Below are positions 44,996 through 56,922 of a stretch of DNA of 64,000 bases, piece after piece. The stretch comes from Typhlomys cinereus (Eukaryota; Chordata; Mammalia; Rodentia; Platacanthomyidae). The translations under genes and the position numbers were made by a program. Where the stretch lies: positions 682,001 through 746,000 of the forward strand of contig JALPQD010000401.1 in the NCBI GenBank assembly GCA_023101885.1. Reading direction: 5' to 3'. The notes beneath the pieces were generated by a model. The model was not told the DNA's origin, did not search any database, and saw only the letters and a program-made list of their open reading frames with translations. The number at the start of each line of letters is the position of its first letter. The first letter of the stretch is position 1.

Positions 44996-45389
44996 TATTC
45001 ATATGTACACATGCATATGAAAATGGAAAAAGAAGAAAATTAACAAGGAAAGCACATTTAGAGACAGAGGACATCCATGTAATTCCAAAGCATGTGGTAA
45101 TAAAGTTCCAGAGTTGAATCGATTCTGATGACCGTGTATTATGAAGGCAGGTATCCTTGTCGGTAGAAATGCATTGAAATGTCCATGGTGATGGGGCGGC
45201 TTACTCCCAAATGACACAGAGAATAATAGGTCTTTGTTCTGCACTTCAAACTTTGTTCTGAATTTGGAATTGTTTAAACATTTTAAAAATATAATTTCAA
45301 TATCCGTGGAAGTGTAAACATCCAAGAATATCCAAGGCGTAGTTCAATGAGAACAAGCTAAAATGAGGTGCTTTACCAAATATCTCAAG

Positions 45390-46126
45390 ACATATTTTTT
45401 TTTTTTGAGACTGGTAATCAAAACCATGTGGTAACTTATTGGCACAAGAGTAGAGAAATGGACTAATGGGACAGACAGGAGAGAGAACCCATAAACAGGC
45501 CCACTTTAAATAGAGACTTCATAAATGACCAGTTAGCAGTGGGAAAAAGAGTAAATAGTGCTGGATTAATTAGAGGACCATATGGAAGAGATTAAACCCT
45601 GACTACTACCAAACGCAGACGGGAAATTAACTCCAGGTGGATTGCAGACTCAAACGTGAAAGGGAACAATAAAACATTGAGACTGGTGTCTTCCAGTGGA
45701 ATCGTAAGAGGTGATGGACATGTTCTATAAGTCTAATTATCCAATGTGTTAGACAGACTTCATATATGACTCTTAAATCAACTTTCAACTTAGTTGTATA
45801 TGATCAATGGCTACGCATTAGCCAACAAAAGTCTAAAAAGTAAAGGAAGGAAATGTCTTTGTACCCTAGTCTTAGGAAAACATTTCTTGAACAAAACATT
45901 CTTAAGCGGGTAAGGGAGAAGCGAGACATTGTAATTCATTAAAATTAAGAATTTTCAGTCTGTATTAAAGGTGGGGAAATATACCATGGTAAAGAAAAGC
46001 ATATTATGTAACTGATGAAGAACTTACATTCAGAGTGTACAAAAAATCCATCAAATTAACAGGAAAAAGATCATTGAGTAAGAAAAACATGAGAGTTACA
46101 TTAGCAGAGACCTTACAAAAGATTAT
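45390..46126 (+). mobile_element. Old L1 ORF2 3' fragment, part 1
   Basis: The order 'gactaatgggacagacagga', 'ctccaggtggattgcagact' and 'agagtgtacaaaaaatccat' matches the 3' third of mammalian L1 ORF2. Stops and indels interrupt the frame, so it is a dead copy. It continues at 46447 beyond a SINE. Confidence 0.65.
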
Positions 46127-46372
46127 GGGCTGGAGAGATGGCTCAAGGGTTAAGCCTCTGCCTCACAAGCAGAAGGACTTGAGTTTGGATCCCTGATCCT
46201 ATGCCAGATGGACATGGCAGTGGCCTGCGCTTCTAGTTCTGGAAGGCAGAGCCTGGGACACCTCAGAACAAAACAAAAAAGAGGTAAAGTAATTTAGGAT
46301 CACTCACAAAATCACCTTTGGGCCTCCACAGGCACACATAGTGCTCTCTTTTATATACACACGCAACAAGAG
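46127..46372 (+). repeat. tRNA-derived SINE inserted in an L1
   Basis: Head 'gggctggagagatggctcaa' and full body. It is flanked by the perfect 10-bp direct repeat caaaagatta (46116-46125 and 46373-46382). Both flanks are L1 sequence. Confidence 0.85.
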
Positions 46373-46393
46373 CAAAAGATTACATGAAAAGTA

Positions 46394-46397
<4 letters not shown>

Positions 46398-46442
<45 letters not shown>

Positions 46443-46446
46443 TGTG
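46398..46446. repeat. (TG)n microsatellite
   Basis: About 23 TG units with one interruption. Confidence 0.93.
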
Positions 46447-46512
46447 AATATAATACTCAGTGTCGTTAGTCATCAGGGAAATGAAAATTAGAAACATAGT
46501 TACGTTATACTG
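46447..46512 (+). mobile_element. Old L1 ORF2 fragment, part 2
   Basis: 'gtcgttagtcatcagggaaa' is the L1 ORF2 segment that follows part 1 (typical L1: catcattagtcattagggaa). Confidence 0.6.
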
Positions 46513-46780
46513 TCCTCGAAGAAGGACCTGAATTTGGGTCTGAGCTCCATATAAACACTGGGCATGGTGGCTAGCATGTATAACCCTAATGCTGGAGAGG
46601 AGGTACGGCAAAGACAGGCAGATTTCTGGAGTTGGCTGGCTGGCTAGTCTAACCAATTTGTGAACTTTGGATTCAGTGAGAAGCTCTATATCAAAAAATA
46701 AGGGGCATGCGGGAGTGATCGAGTAAAGACACCTACACTGATCTCAGATCTCCACATGTGCATAGACATGTGAACATATA
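46513..46780 (+). repeat. B4-like composite SINE
   Basis: 'aggacctgaatttgggtctg', 'ctgggcatggtggctagcat' and 'ggctggctggctagtctaac' follow the B4/RSINE1 order. It cuts the old L1. Confidence 0.6.
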
Positions 46781-46799
46781 TATATATACATAAGAGACG

Positions 46800-47515
46800 T
46801 TCTTAGACAATAGGAATGGAATATGGAAATAAAATTCACTCTAGGTTTCCTAAAGGTTTGGAAGGTTTTCTATTGTATAAATAGGCATAATTGTATTTGT
46901 ATAAATATTGGATAAATGTTCATTCCTATAGCCATATCAGCTGTAGTAAGTGTCTAAGAAAATGCATATAATGCAGTTAATGTCAATGGTTCTTGACCTT
47001 CAGTGTGTGTGAGAAGATCCTGGAGAACCTACAAAAACTCCAACCCATGGGTTCCAGCCTCGCCCTGAAATTTGAGGCCTCTGAATGCAGGACTTGACTT
47101 GTCACCTCCATTAAAAGGTCAGTGTGATTTTGATAGCTGCCACTTGGAGAAAACACGCTGGAAAAAAAATGTTACTTCTCCATTTCACCAATATCTTGCC
47201 TTACATGTAAGTTTAATTTTAAAAGTCATTATTACAGCTTAAAAAAAGCACACATACACACTCCCCTGTATGCACCTTAATAAATTTTTAACAATTTATG
47301 GAATCTAAATAGCAGGATTTCACGAATATCCTATATCTCTTACTGGAGCAAAGAGTAGAAATATGGAATCTCTAAAAAGATTCAGATGATCGAGTTCCAT
47401 CTGGCTCATATTTCAACCCCCAAACATTTGGAGGTTTAAGTTTGATAGAAGTAATAATTGATGGACTCTGGGAGAATCAGACTCTGAAAACTACGGGAAC
47501 ATGTGTTGCAATTCA
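46800..47515. other. Unassigned AT-rich sequence
   Basis: No feature recognised. Confidence 0.4.
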
Positions 47516-47524
47516 CCTGCATGG

Positions 47525-47890
47525 TTGCTGATAAATCACTATCAAATGGCATAAGGGAACAAGGGTTTTATTTTGTCTTAGGACTGTCCAGTTACTCACC
47601 AACACCAGGGCTATGGGAACTGGCCACACCATCACCACATAACGGCTGAGAGAGGGATGATCCTTACTTGCCAGGCCAGCATGTCTGGCCAAGTATACAC
47701 AAGGATGCCAACTCTCTCAATCAGTTATTCCAGGGCCTAGTCTCACCCACCATGGGCTGGGTTTTCCCCATCAGCCAGACAATCTCCTGCAAGTTTGCTC
47801 TGGGCTAAACTCAACCACTAATTTTCTACAAATGTGCCCAGAGCTCAAAACCTTCAACTGTCAAGTTGACACCTGTGTCTAACTATGACA
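47525..47890 (-). mobile_element. MaLR-like solo LTR, minus strand
   Basis: 'ctatgggaactggccacacc', 'cccaccatgggctgggtttt' and 'actgtcaagttgacacctgt' show a nearly complete copy in reverse, closely matching the copy at 55335. Confidence 0.62.
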
Positions 47891-48890
47891 CCATGTAAAG
47901 ACAATTTCTGTATGACTTTAGAACAGTCTCAGTCTTACAGCTGTAAAACTCTCAGAGATTCATGGACTCATGGGTCAGGACCTTCTGTGAAAAAAAGTCC
48001 ACGCTTGGTAGAAATTGTCTTGCAGAAGCATGTAGGACCTTCAAGTTTTGAGGATAGGGTTTCTCCGAACATTTGCTGAGCTGTTTTGGATGCTCCGGAG
48101 TTGAGGAGCCACTGGCAAAAGAAAAGCTGGAGGGTCCAGGTCTGGTTCTGGCCCTGACAACTGTGGAAACCTGATCCTGTTCCTTCACTTCTGTGCCGTT
48201 TTCTGCTTTTAGGCAACAGCAAGAGGAGACCCTGCTCCCTTCCCAGAAAGACATCAAAGTTCCGGACGCTGAGAGGAAAAAGCATTTTCACCCACCGAGC
48301 CACTTTGTCAGCTCAGTATAAAGATTTGAGAAAAGTTTAAATAGTTGTTACTATCCTTCAAATATAGCCTCCCTTTCTAGCGCTGTTTCTCCTACTGCAG
48401 ACAACTGACTACTGTATAATACCATGAAGCATTGTATTAATGCAGCCAATGTTAATTGCTTATCAAGACATGAACAAACAACTTCAGAAGAATTGGGGCT
48501 ACATTTTTGATCTCAGGCTTGTACTTCAACTGAGATAATAGCTAAAAATTATTTTCTCTGGCAATAAGGCATATTGTGCTGATTGAAAATGTTAATAGGT
48601 GTGTGTGTGTGTGTGTGTGTGTGTGATTTTATTCATCATAGATTGACATCCGGCAATGTAATCATTACCAAAGCCTCCTATTGCCAACAGAGAGGACATA
48701 TTCTAGGTGCGTCTCAAAAATAATAAGGGATACTGCCATTAAAGACACAGCATATATGGCTGCTCTGTCGCCATGTGCATCAGACAGTGACGGAGAGGAG
48801 AGAAACTATTTCTAGATTCAGTGTTCTGACCCATGAACATTTGAATGGCATGCCACACTGCCAGTCAACCCCCTGAATCCCGTATCTGTG
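47891..48890. other. Unassigned DNA with a (GT)n run
   Basis: (GT)n lies at 48599-48625. A 111-codon minus frame at 48303-47968 resembles no protein I recognise. Nothing else was identified. Confidence 0.4.
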
Positions 48891-48899
48891 TACTCACAA

Positions 48900-49165
48900 C
48901 ATGAGTGGCCTCCGGTGGGTTGGGCTCCATGTGCTCACATAAGGATAGTTTTCCTGGGCAGAGGTCTGGGGCCTCAATGTGGGAAGCCTCCTTGGGCCAG
49001 GTCTCCATGCACCCTCGATGTGGAAGGTCCTGTTGGCCAGGGATCCATATGCTCTCCACAAGGACCACCTCCCTAGCCGGGGCTCTGAATGTCCTTGACG
49101 TGGGCAGCCTCCTGGCCAGGTCCTCACAGTGCAGATGGCCTCGGGTGGGCAGTGTGTGCTCACAC
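48900..49165. repeat. Degenerate minisatellite, about 40-bp period
   Basis: At least four units in a row follow one pattern: ctcaatgtgggaagcctcct, then ggccaggtctccatg; ctcgatgtggaaggtcctgt, then ggccaggg; ctccacaaggaccacctccc; cttgacgtgggcagcctcct, then ggccagg. Unit length is 38-41 bp. The units are strongly diverged. Confidence 0.75.
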
Positions 49166-49329
49166 GTAGGTGCTTAGCAGATGAATAAAGCATTAGCTTT
49201 ATCAGCAGTTCTTAACTATGTGGAGCTGGAAGCTCAGTCATAACAACTGACCTCCTAAATGCCTTTTCTGTTATTGCTCACATATTGTTTTATATTACAG
49301 GCCAATAAAAAACAAGAACATAAAAGTGG

Positions 49330-49456
49330 GGAGGTGGACATGCTAGAGCAATGTCCAGTGAGAACAAGAGACAGAAATGGGTACCTATGATCAAAATTCA
49401 TTATATACACATATGAGATTGTAAAAGAATAAAAATATTATTTAAAAAAAGACAGA
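49330..49456 (+). mobile_element. L1 3' end fragment
   Basis: 'gatcaaaattcattatatac' followed by 'gagattgtaaaagaataaaa' and a poly(A)-like end matches the 3' terminus of rodent L1. Confidence 0.6.
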
Positions 49457-49734
49457 TTGTTGTAGAGTCTTTTTATTTATAAGCAAATTATGCGACCTTT
49501 TCAAGTGGGGGTTTAGATTCAGCAGTTACCAACAAGTGTAAGGAGTTTATTATACTTGCATCCTTCAGGATCAGAAAGGTATAGTGTCTTTTCATCAACC
49601 AGTGTCTCCTTTTCTGATAGTCTCTGTATTTTTAGCTAACATAACTTTTTAGACATTATAAAGCATCTCAAGTGATAGACTTATCATAATCATCGTTATC
49701 ATCCTCACTGAGATGTACTGGCACTTCCCGTGTG

Positions 49735-50080
49735 TTGCAACATTTATCACAAAACTCAGTATGATGGGTTTAACTCAACGCACAGGGTGAGGGTACAGTC
49801 CACTGTGGTCAGGGGAGGCAGAGAGCAGAGCATGAGATGGCTAGTGACTGGCCGTGTTGAGATAAAAAAGCAGGGTGCAATAAACATGCTGTTCAGCTGG
49901 CTTTCTCCTTTCTGTTCGGTTCGGGATCCATCCCATGGGACGGTGCCACCCACCTTCAGCGTGGCTCTTGCCTACTCTTCAACACCCGTGTAGACACACC
50001 TGAGGTGTGTTTCCATGGTGATTCTAAATCCCATCAAATCGAGAATGAAAATTACCTGTTCCAGGACACAAAATTGTGCA
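49735..50080 (-). mobile_element. MaLR-like LTR, minus strand
   Basis: 'cccatgggacggtgccaccc', 'acctgaggtgtgtttccatg' and 'gtgattctaaatcccatcaa' follow a common rodent LTR in reverse. The copy at 23375 is related. Confidence 0.5.
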
Positions 50081-50794
50081 GACAGCATGAAGTTGACTTC
50101 ATAATAAAAATTGATTACACAAATGGAAGAGAGGAAAAGACTGGAAGGAAACCCACAAAATGTTTAAACAGCCATCTCCGAGTGTCAGATTCTGGATTAC
50201 TTTCATCACCCTTTCCATCCTTTCTTGCACGTCTCAATTTTTCGTTGATCAATATTTATCATTTAATCAATAAAGCATGAGTAATGTAAGACAAGCACAT
50301 CATTTGTGTTTAGAACTTAGTGCTCTCTGAACACCACTCTTCATATGTGATGAGCAACTTCTCTCTGTGTCCTCAGTCGATTTCTGCATGCTCCCCCCAT
50401 TTCTAACTTTGTCTGACATGGACTTACCTGGAGCTCATATGATGAAGGGATATTGCACTCCCCACACCACCCTCAACTTTGAGGCTCATAACAACTGTTG
50501 GCACTTCTTTATCTTCCCACTGAACCCCAACTCCCTCCCTCACATCCCCATACCCAGTCATTATGAGCTGCATGATAGTTTCATATCTACATGGATGCCA
50601 GCCAATCAGCTCATTAGCTTCTCTAGACCAAGAATCAACCTTTTATTTGTCTCTGCTTCACCAGTGTCTTCCCCTTGGACAATTGCACATAGGGGCAAAA
50701 CTTATTTTACTTTCAAAACAGTCCACCCAGTAACCACAAATCTCACTGTCAATGTCACTTGATCAAGTACAACTACTTCCCCCCTTTCTAAGTG

Positions 50795-51093
50795 TGTGTA
50801 CATGCATGCCTGCATGCATATGTATCTGTATGTGTCTTTGTGTGTGCGTGTGCAAGAGGACATTGAGTGTGTGTGCCTGTGGAGATCCAAAGATGACATC
50901 GGTAATCATCCTGGATTGTTCTACCTCCTTATTGCTATGTGCTGAAATTTTCGGGGCCCTATCTTCCAGGGTCAGAACTGCAGGCCTCTGCCCTATCTGC
51001 CCGGTATTTTTAAGTGAGATCTAGGGACCTGAACTTAGGTCCTTTTGTTTGTGAAGTAAAGGCTTTAACAGACTAAGTCAGCTCCTCAGCCCA
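50795..51093 (-). repeat. tRNA-derived SINE (Dip-like), minus strand
   Basis: Reversed tail (GT-rich), body ('gtgcctgtggagatccaaag') and degraded head ending 'gctcctcagccca'. Confidence 0.72.
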
Positions 51094-52315
51094 CCATATT
51101 TCACTTTTAACATGATGGAAATTGTTTCATTTTTAAACATCTCCTGGCTTTATCCATTCTTCACATTTCTTCTTCATATTGGAATCCATTATTTTAATCA
51201 CCTTGTTCCTCCTTCACTGCATCAGACTTGTCTGCAGATACCCAGACATCATCAGTTCTATGTCTGTACCCAGAACTTTGCCAAATTCACACAACCCAGA
51301 CACTTGGCTTCACATTAAAATTCATGATCCTACAACACAAGTGGAGATTCATCCTGACACAACTAATCAGTGAGACAGGCGACAGACAGGGCATGATCAC
51401 GGTGGGCAGCCATGAGCACTGGCCACTGTTACTGGCTTTGGACACAGACTCTCAGTATGCCAACACAAAGAGTACCATCCTTCAATCCTTGTTTACTACT
51501 GGACCATAAACTGAACATTCTCTTTGGACAATCGCTTCCCCAGGGAAGGTTTATTCCAGCAAATTATGTGGATGCTGTGGCTCTCCTGACGTTCATGAGA
51601 TGATTCTGTTCCAGAACTGTCTGCCAGTCTCTGTTCTCTCATTCACCATTGTAGAGGGCGAAGAAGTTCCTGGATCCGAAGTGGTTATTGCAGCTTCAAC
51701 TCACATTGGGTTGACTGCCTTCAGGCAGACCGATATGAAGAAAGAGACGAAGGAGGAACTAGGGGAAAATGAATGAGCCACAGAGTCAGAGATGGTGGGC
51801 TGTCGATTCCAGCAAAGAGTCATCTATCTTGAGGGTGCTCCACTCGGAGGACCCCAAGGAACCCACACACGCATCTACCACTGCACACACACACACATCC
51901 ATCACCACACACAGAAGTAAAATAAAAAAATAAAATGTCAACACTATAAACAACACAAAATTGGGAATGGCAATGTTCCAGATGAAAAGAGATTAAATTA
52001 GTGTTTGATTTTTGATATTAAAGGTACAACTGGAAAAAATAGAATACAGAGAACTAACATTATCATATCAATTTTGTTGTTTTTAATGGTGCTATGATAA
52101 CAGAGATGCCCTCATACTGAAGAGCACCTGGAATGATATGTTATGATACTCTAATTTTCAAATGGTTAAGAAAATAAACATATGCATCCCCATACAGATT
52201 GATCAGCAAACATGACCATATATTAGCAACTGGTGATTGATGGTAAAAAGTATATACTAACTACCCTTTAGACTTTTTGGTTGTTTTCAGTTTGTTTTTG
52301 TTTTGATTGTTGCTT
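51094..52315. other. Unassigned sequence
   Basis: Several overlapping plus frames (up to 93 codons, 51228-51509) resemble nothing I recognise. A CA-rich, AAAT-tailed end at 51880-51940 looks like a SINE tail. Confidence 0.4.
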
Positions 52316-52319
52316 TCTG

Positions 52320-52446
52320 GACTTTTTTTTTTTTTCTGGTTAGAGTCTTGCTTTGTGGCCATGGCTAACCTGGAACTCCCAGCAGTCCTCCTGCCTCAGC
52401 CTCTCAGGTGCTAAGATTTTGGATGTGAGCTACCACGCCCAGGACA
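52320..52446 (-). repeat. B1-like SINE, minus strand
   Basis: Poly(T), then 'agagtcttgctttgtggcca', 'cctcctgcctcagcctctca' and 'gtgagctaccacgcccagga': a reversed B1/Alu-type element. Confidence 0.7.
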
Positions 52447-52648
52447 TTTTTTCAGAGTGCTGTTGAATTTCCAAACTAACAAATCAAATAAACCTTACAT
52501 TTCTTGTGAGTGGTGATTTATGGCAGCTGACATCTTTCTCATAGATGTGACACCTGTGCGATGTCTGCTCAATCTCTACTGATACGTCTACACTAGCTAA
52601 CAATCAATAAAGTGTTGATTTGTTCAATCCACATTTTGGTTTGGTGAG

Positions 52649-53334
52649 TGTTATAGTTGTATTTTGGCGTCAACTTGACAGTTGCAGACTGTTTGGGGCG
52701 CAGTTGTGGAAGGTTAATGGTTAGAATGGCCCCTGAACAAGTCTGCAGGTACCTGACTGATTGCTGTGGAAAACCCAGCCCATAGTGGGTGGCACTTTCC
52801 AGCAGTGGACCGGATAATAGGAGGTGCAAGGAAGAGGGACTTGATCTTCCCTTATCTTGTGTCGACTTGTTGTGGAGTCCACTCTGTGAGCGTCTCTTTC
52901 ACTTTTAGAGCGTCGTGGCCTTCTTTGTTGCTGCTGCTGCCTCTTCAGCCTTTGGCTGACTCAGAGCTTCACTTTTTCCGCTACGTTGTTGCTGTTCCCG
53001 CTGCCTTTGGAGCCTGATCTCTAGGCCTTGCTGCTGTTCGCTGTTCATCGCTGACGTCAGAGCCCAGCTGTCCATCACCAGTGTCGGAATTCAGTGTCTT
53101 CGATACTCCAGAGAAGCAAGGGCTTAAGACCTTCTTGGGATCTTTCGGCTTCGTGGAACATTCTGGTCAAGAGTGAGGAGGCTACAGGTGGCTATTTTGA
53201 AAGCCACTATTTTTTCTTTTTCTTTTTTTTTTTTTTGAAAGCCACTATTTTTTATTGTGAGTTATTTTAATAAACTTATTTATATATATTGCATTCTATG
53301 GATTCTGTTTCTTCAGAGAACCCTGACTAATACA
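52649..53334 (+). mobile_element. Solo LTR (686 bp) with near-perfect 5-bp target duplication
   Basis: Starts TGTTATAG and ends CTAATACA, the TG...CA form of an LTR. It is flanked by gtgag (52644-52648) and gtaag (53335-53339), differing at one base. It contains 'ggcgtcaacttgacagttgc' near the start and AATAAACTTATTT near the 3' end. No internal retroviral sequence is present. Confidence 0.72.
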
Positions 53335-53569
53335 GTAAGCTTTATCAGATTACTTTTAAAAATTAATTTTAAAAAAGCACATCCCCTTTCAGAAACCAGA
53401 AAGGAAATGAAGATCCATCTCAAATTTAGTATCTTGTACTCCACACAAGTTAGAGCTGCAGCAGCCAGGATTAGACTTTGCCTGACCTGAATAATAGCTT
53501 TCATGTCAACGACCCACCAAATTCTAGGCAGTAGGATTCTTAGAGGCAAGGGATTAAACAGTCATAATA

Positions 53570-53785
53570 GCATTCCTATGCTAATGCCCAGCCCAAGAAG
53601 GGACTCCAGGCCATGTGACTGAGTCATGAACCCTCACTAGGGTGGAGGACTCAGAGGGAGGTTTGGTGTTCATATAAAGGGATGCCCTAGGGGATGGGAG
53701 GGAGGAAGGGGGAGGTATCTGGAAAGGGGAAGGGAAGGAGGGGGGTGAAAGGAAGGGGGGAAGAGGTGAGACTGCAATGGGGGAT
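53570..53785 (+). mobile_element. L1 3' UTR-like fragment, left part
   Basis: 'aaggatgccctagggg'-type sequence (53680-53695) leads into a G-rich polypurine tract, the hallmark of rodent L1 3' UTRs. It is interrupted by the LTR at 53786 and continues at 54136. Confidence 0.5.
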
Positions 53786-54135
53786 TGTCATGGTTTGAAA
53801 TGTGTCCCCCACAGTCTCATGTGTTTAGCAAGGTCATGGCACCTCGAGAGGTGGAGTCTTGCTGGAGGAAGGCAGTCAGGAAGGCTTGAGATGGATTAGT
53901 CCCACCCTACCTCTAGAAGAAGTCTGCCTTTGTAGCAAGCAGTCTGCAGCTCTCAGCTTCCAAGATGTCTGTGGTGACTTAGCCTCCTCCAGCTTTCGCC
54001 AGCCAGCCATGCCGCCTCTGCTTTGAGAGACTGTACCTTCCCTCTGGAACCGTAGCTGAATAAACCTCCCTTTCTCCCTTAAGTTACTTGACTTTGGGTG
54101 TTCTCTCACAGCAATAGTTAAGAGTAACTGTTACA
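53786..54135 (+). mobile_element. MaLR-like solo LTR with perfect 5-bp target duplication
   Basis: Starts TGTCATGGTTTGAAATG and ends AACTGTTACA (350 bp). It is flanked by identical gggat at 53781-53785 and 54136-54140. It contains AATAAA near 54058 and the conserved 3' end ('gggtgttctctcacagcaat'). It is related to the LTR at 60971. Confidence 0.85.
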
Positions 54136-54235
54136 GGGATGAAGGGAGAAGGGAAGGGAGAGGGAGAGGATGGAGTTACCTATTGAGCTTGTATGATTAG
54201 GAAAAAAATAAAATGTGGGAGAAAAAAATTTTTGA
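54136..54235 (+). mobile_element. L1 3' UTR-like fragment, right part
   Basis: The polypurine tract resumes after the LTR and ends in 'gattaggaaaaaaataaaat', an L1-type A-rich 3' end. Confidence 0.5.
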
Positions 54236-55330
54236 CCATCTTGGGGATGAAGAGAAGTCAGTATTGCCCATATATGTATCTTGTCTCTGGAGTGACTTGA
54301 ATTCTAGTATATCCCTGAATAAATGGACACACACACACACACACACACACACACTATGCCATACCAAATAAGTAAGTTTTGAAAGTTTAATTACTTTATC
54401 TTTTTTTGAGCACTTTTAGTACTCAATATTTAAGCTCTGCATTTTTGAGATTAGTATGAGATGCTGCGACTTAATTTGTGGAACAAACCTTTTAAAATAT
54501 TGTTTCTCACTAATTGTTTAGGTTCAATGTTTATTCAACTGTTTTGAGACTCAGGATCAGTTTCTAAAGTGCTCCGCGTATTGCTACTCTCTGGACACCT
54601 CAGGGTAATTTCTGACATTATGACAAATATAAAAATCCAAATGGCTGAACTTGTGGGTACAAGGCAGTCATATTATAGCATTATAAAGTATCTCTCAAAA
54701 GGATCCATCCAGTCATATATTAGAGCTCATTTCTATAACATAAAATTTCATTTCTACTCTAGGGAAATCTCAGGAATAGTTACTTTATATGGTTCCAGGC
54801 TTTTCTTCAAGCTCAAATGGAAAGACTGCCTCTGGCATTGCCATAGAACACAGAAAGAAATATGAGCCAGTTACGGCCAGAACCATTACGGATGACAGCT
54901 ACTAAACACGTGTATTTCATGTATTGGATTTAAATATAATTTTTTATATTCAGCAACCAACATAGGAAGAATTAAAATAAAATCTTGGTTGGTAAAAAAA
55001 AAATGACAGTGGGACTTTTACATCCTCCATGGTTACTACTGGCCACACTCCACTGTGGGGTGCTTCCTCCGATGGATCCCGTGATATCCTCTCCTGGTTT
55101 CCTGTGCCTTCTCTAGTTGCTCAACTCTAGTCTCCTGTCACTGTTTCTTTTCTTCCAGTCACTGTTCAAATACCTTTTCCTGGAGTAATTGCCTAGCTTT
55201 ATCCTCACTCTGCCCTCTCTCTGGGGACCTCCCTGTGAGTTCAGCTACCAAAAATGGCTCTCTAACAACTTCTTGAAGCCAAGCTTTTCTGAATGTTGAG
55301 AATAATTACATATTTGTCTACTGGATATTC
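54236..55330. other. Unassigned DNA with a (CA)n run
   Basis: (CA)n lies at 54327-54354. The rest is AT-rich and unrecognised. Confidence 0.4.
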
Positions 55331-55334
55331 ATTC

Positions 55335-55793
55335 TGTTGCAGTTACTCTGCATAGTTGCTAATAAAATGACAAAACTGCTTAAGGGAACAAGGGTCTATT
55401 CTCTTATGATAGTTTGGCTACAGTTCTTAGTCCAGTTGGCAGGAAAGCTCACATCAACACCAGGGCTGAGACTAGTGGCCATGCTATATCCATGTAACAT
55501 GTGAGAGAGGGACAATTCTCACTCACCAGACCAACGTGTCTGGCTAAGTATATACAAGGATATCAACTTCCTCAAAGAGCTCCCTGTATTTTATTCATTT
55601 TTCCAGGCTCTAGCTCCACCCAACATGGGTTGAACCACACACCATGGGTTGGGTCTTCCCCATCAACTAGACAATCTCCTACAGATTTGCTCTGGGCCTA
55701 ACTCAACTACTAATTATATACAAATGTGCCTAGAACTGCAACCCTCAACCATCAATCTCAAATACCAACTAACACTTGTACCTAACTATGACA
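55335..55793 (-). mobile_element. MaLR-like solo LTR, minus strand
   Basis: On the minus strand it starts TGTCATAGTTAGGTACAAG and ends ACTGCAACA. It includes 'caccatgggttgggtcttcc' (plus strand). No clear target-site duplication was seen. Confidence 0.62.
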
Positions 55794-55860
55794 CCTACTC
55801 ATATGATTCAATGATACCTCAAGCCTATATCCACCACTCATAATCTTCCCCCAAAGTCTT

Positions 55861-56922
55861 TTTTTATTAAAAATTTAATTATACATTTTAAAATTTTTTA
55901 CCAGTTCCCTCCCTCCCCCCTCCTCCCCCCGAACCCCCTCCTTCCCCTCTCCTTCCCCCAGTGCCTCCCCCCCAATTCCCAGAGAGTCCTTTATTGTGTA
56001 CGCCTAACTCTCCACTGGGTCCTCCTCTCCGATGACATATAAGGACCCAGTGGCATTTCCATAAGCCCTTTCTCTTGTTCCCCTTAAGCATAAGATCACT
56101 ACTATGGCTGTCAATCCCTTGCCTCCAGGGGTCTCGGTGCCCTTAACAGATGCTAGACTTTATGAGGGCAACAGTGTGCTGGACATTGCGCAGGGCATGC
56201 AAAGTCCCATTATGATTGCTTTGGCCCCAACTATTGTTGAGAATCTTGCAAATCGTTGCTCCTCCCATCGTTTTGCTCTTACAATCTTACCGTCCCCTCT
56301 TCCGCAAATGTCCCTGAGCTCCAGGATGGGGAGAGATTAGGCTGGCCTAGTTCTATGTGATTGATATAGAGTCTCTGAAGTTCTGGATTGTGGTTTGTTG
56401 ATTTTCTTTTGCAGTTTTGCTGCTCCTGCAATTCCCTTCACTCCATTCTGCTGGGCACTGTATGTCACCCCTTGCAGACCTTGATGGAGGCCTATTTTCT
56501 CTGCTGTAACATGGTCCCCTCTCTCCTTGTTTCTGGTGTTGCCCTCTTAACCCATCTCTCTTGTTCATAATCCTTGCAATTACTGTGTTACATAGGTTTA
56601 CTTTTGAGTGTCTCAATGTGGGCTGGGTGAGTTTGGTACTAGGAGCCACCTATTAGGGAGTACATACGGCGCTTAATTTTCTGGGTTTGGGATACTTCAC
56701 TTAATATAATTCTTTCTAATGACATCCATTTCCCAGCAAATTCCAGTAATTCATCATTTTTGATGGCTGAGTAGTACTCCATTGTATAGATGTACCACAG
56801 TTTCCTTATCCACTCGTCAACTGTTGGACATTTAGGTTGATTCCATGACTTTGCTATTGTAAACAGTGCTGCTATGAACATGGTCGAGCTTGTGCTATCG
56901 AGGTGAACCTCTGCTGCATGGG
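55861..56922 (-). mobile_element. 5'-truncated L1 with perfect 15-bp target-site duplication
   Basis: The minus strand carries the end of ORF2 (about 56885-56635), with TVDEWIRKLWYIYTMEYYSA and KWMSLERIILSEVSQTQK, followed by a 3' UTR with a G-rich polypurine tract (plus strand C-rich, 55900-55970) and an A/T-rich tail. The 15-bp repeat ttcccccaaagtctt flanks it exactly at 55846-55860 and 56923-56937. The ORF2 tail is open, and the element lacks ORF1 and most of ORF2, so it is not autonomous. Confidence 0.93.

Noticed and set aside
56639..56881. Independent gene encoding the L1 ORF2-like peptide
   Set aside because: It is the C-terminal end of L1 ORF2 in a 5'-truncated element framed by a target-site duplication.
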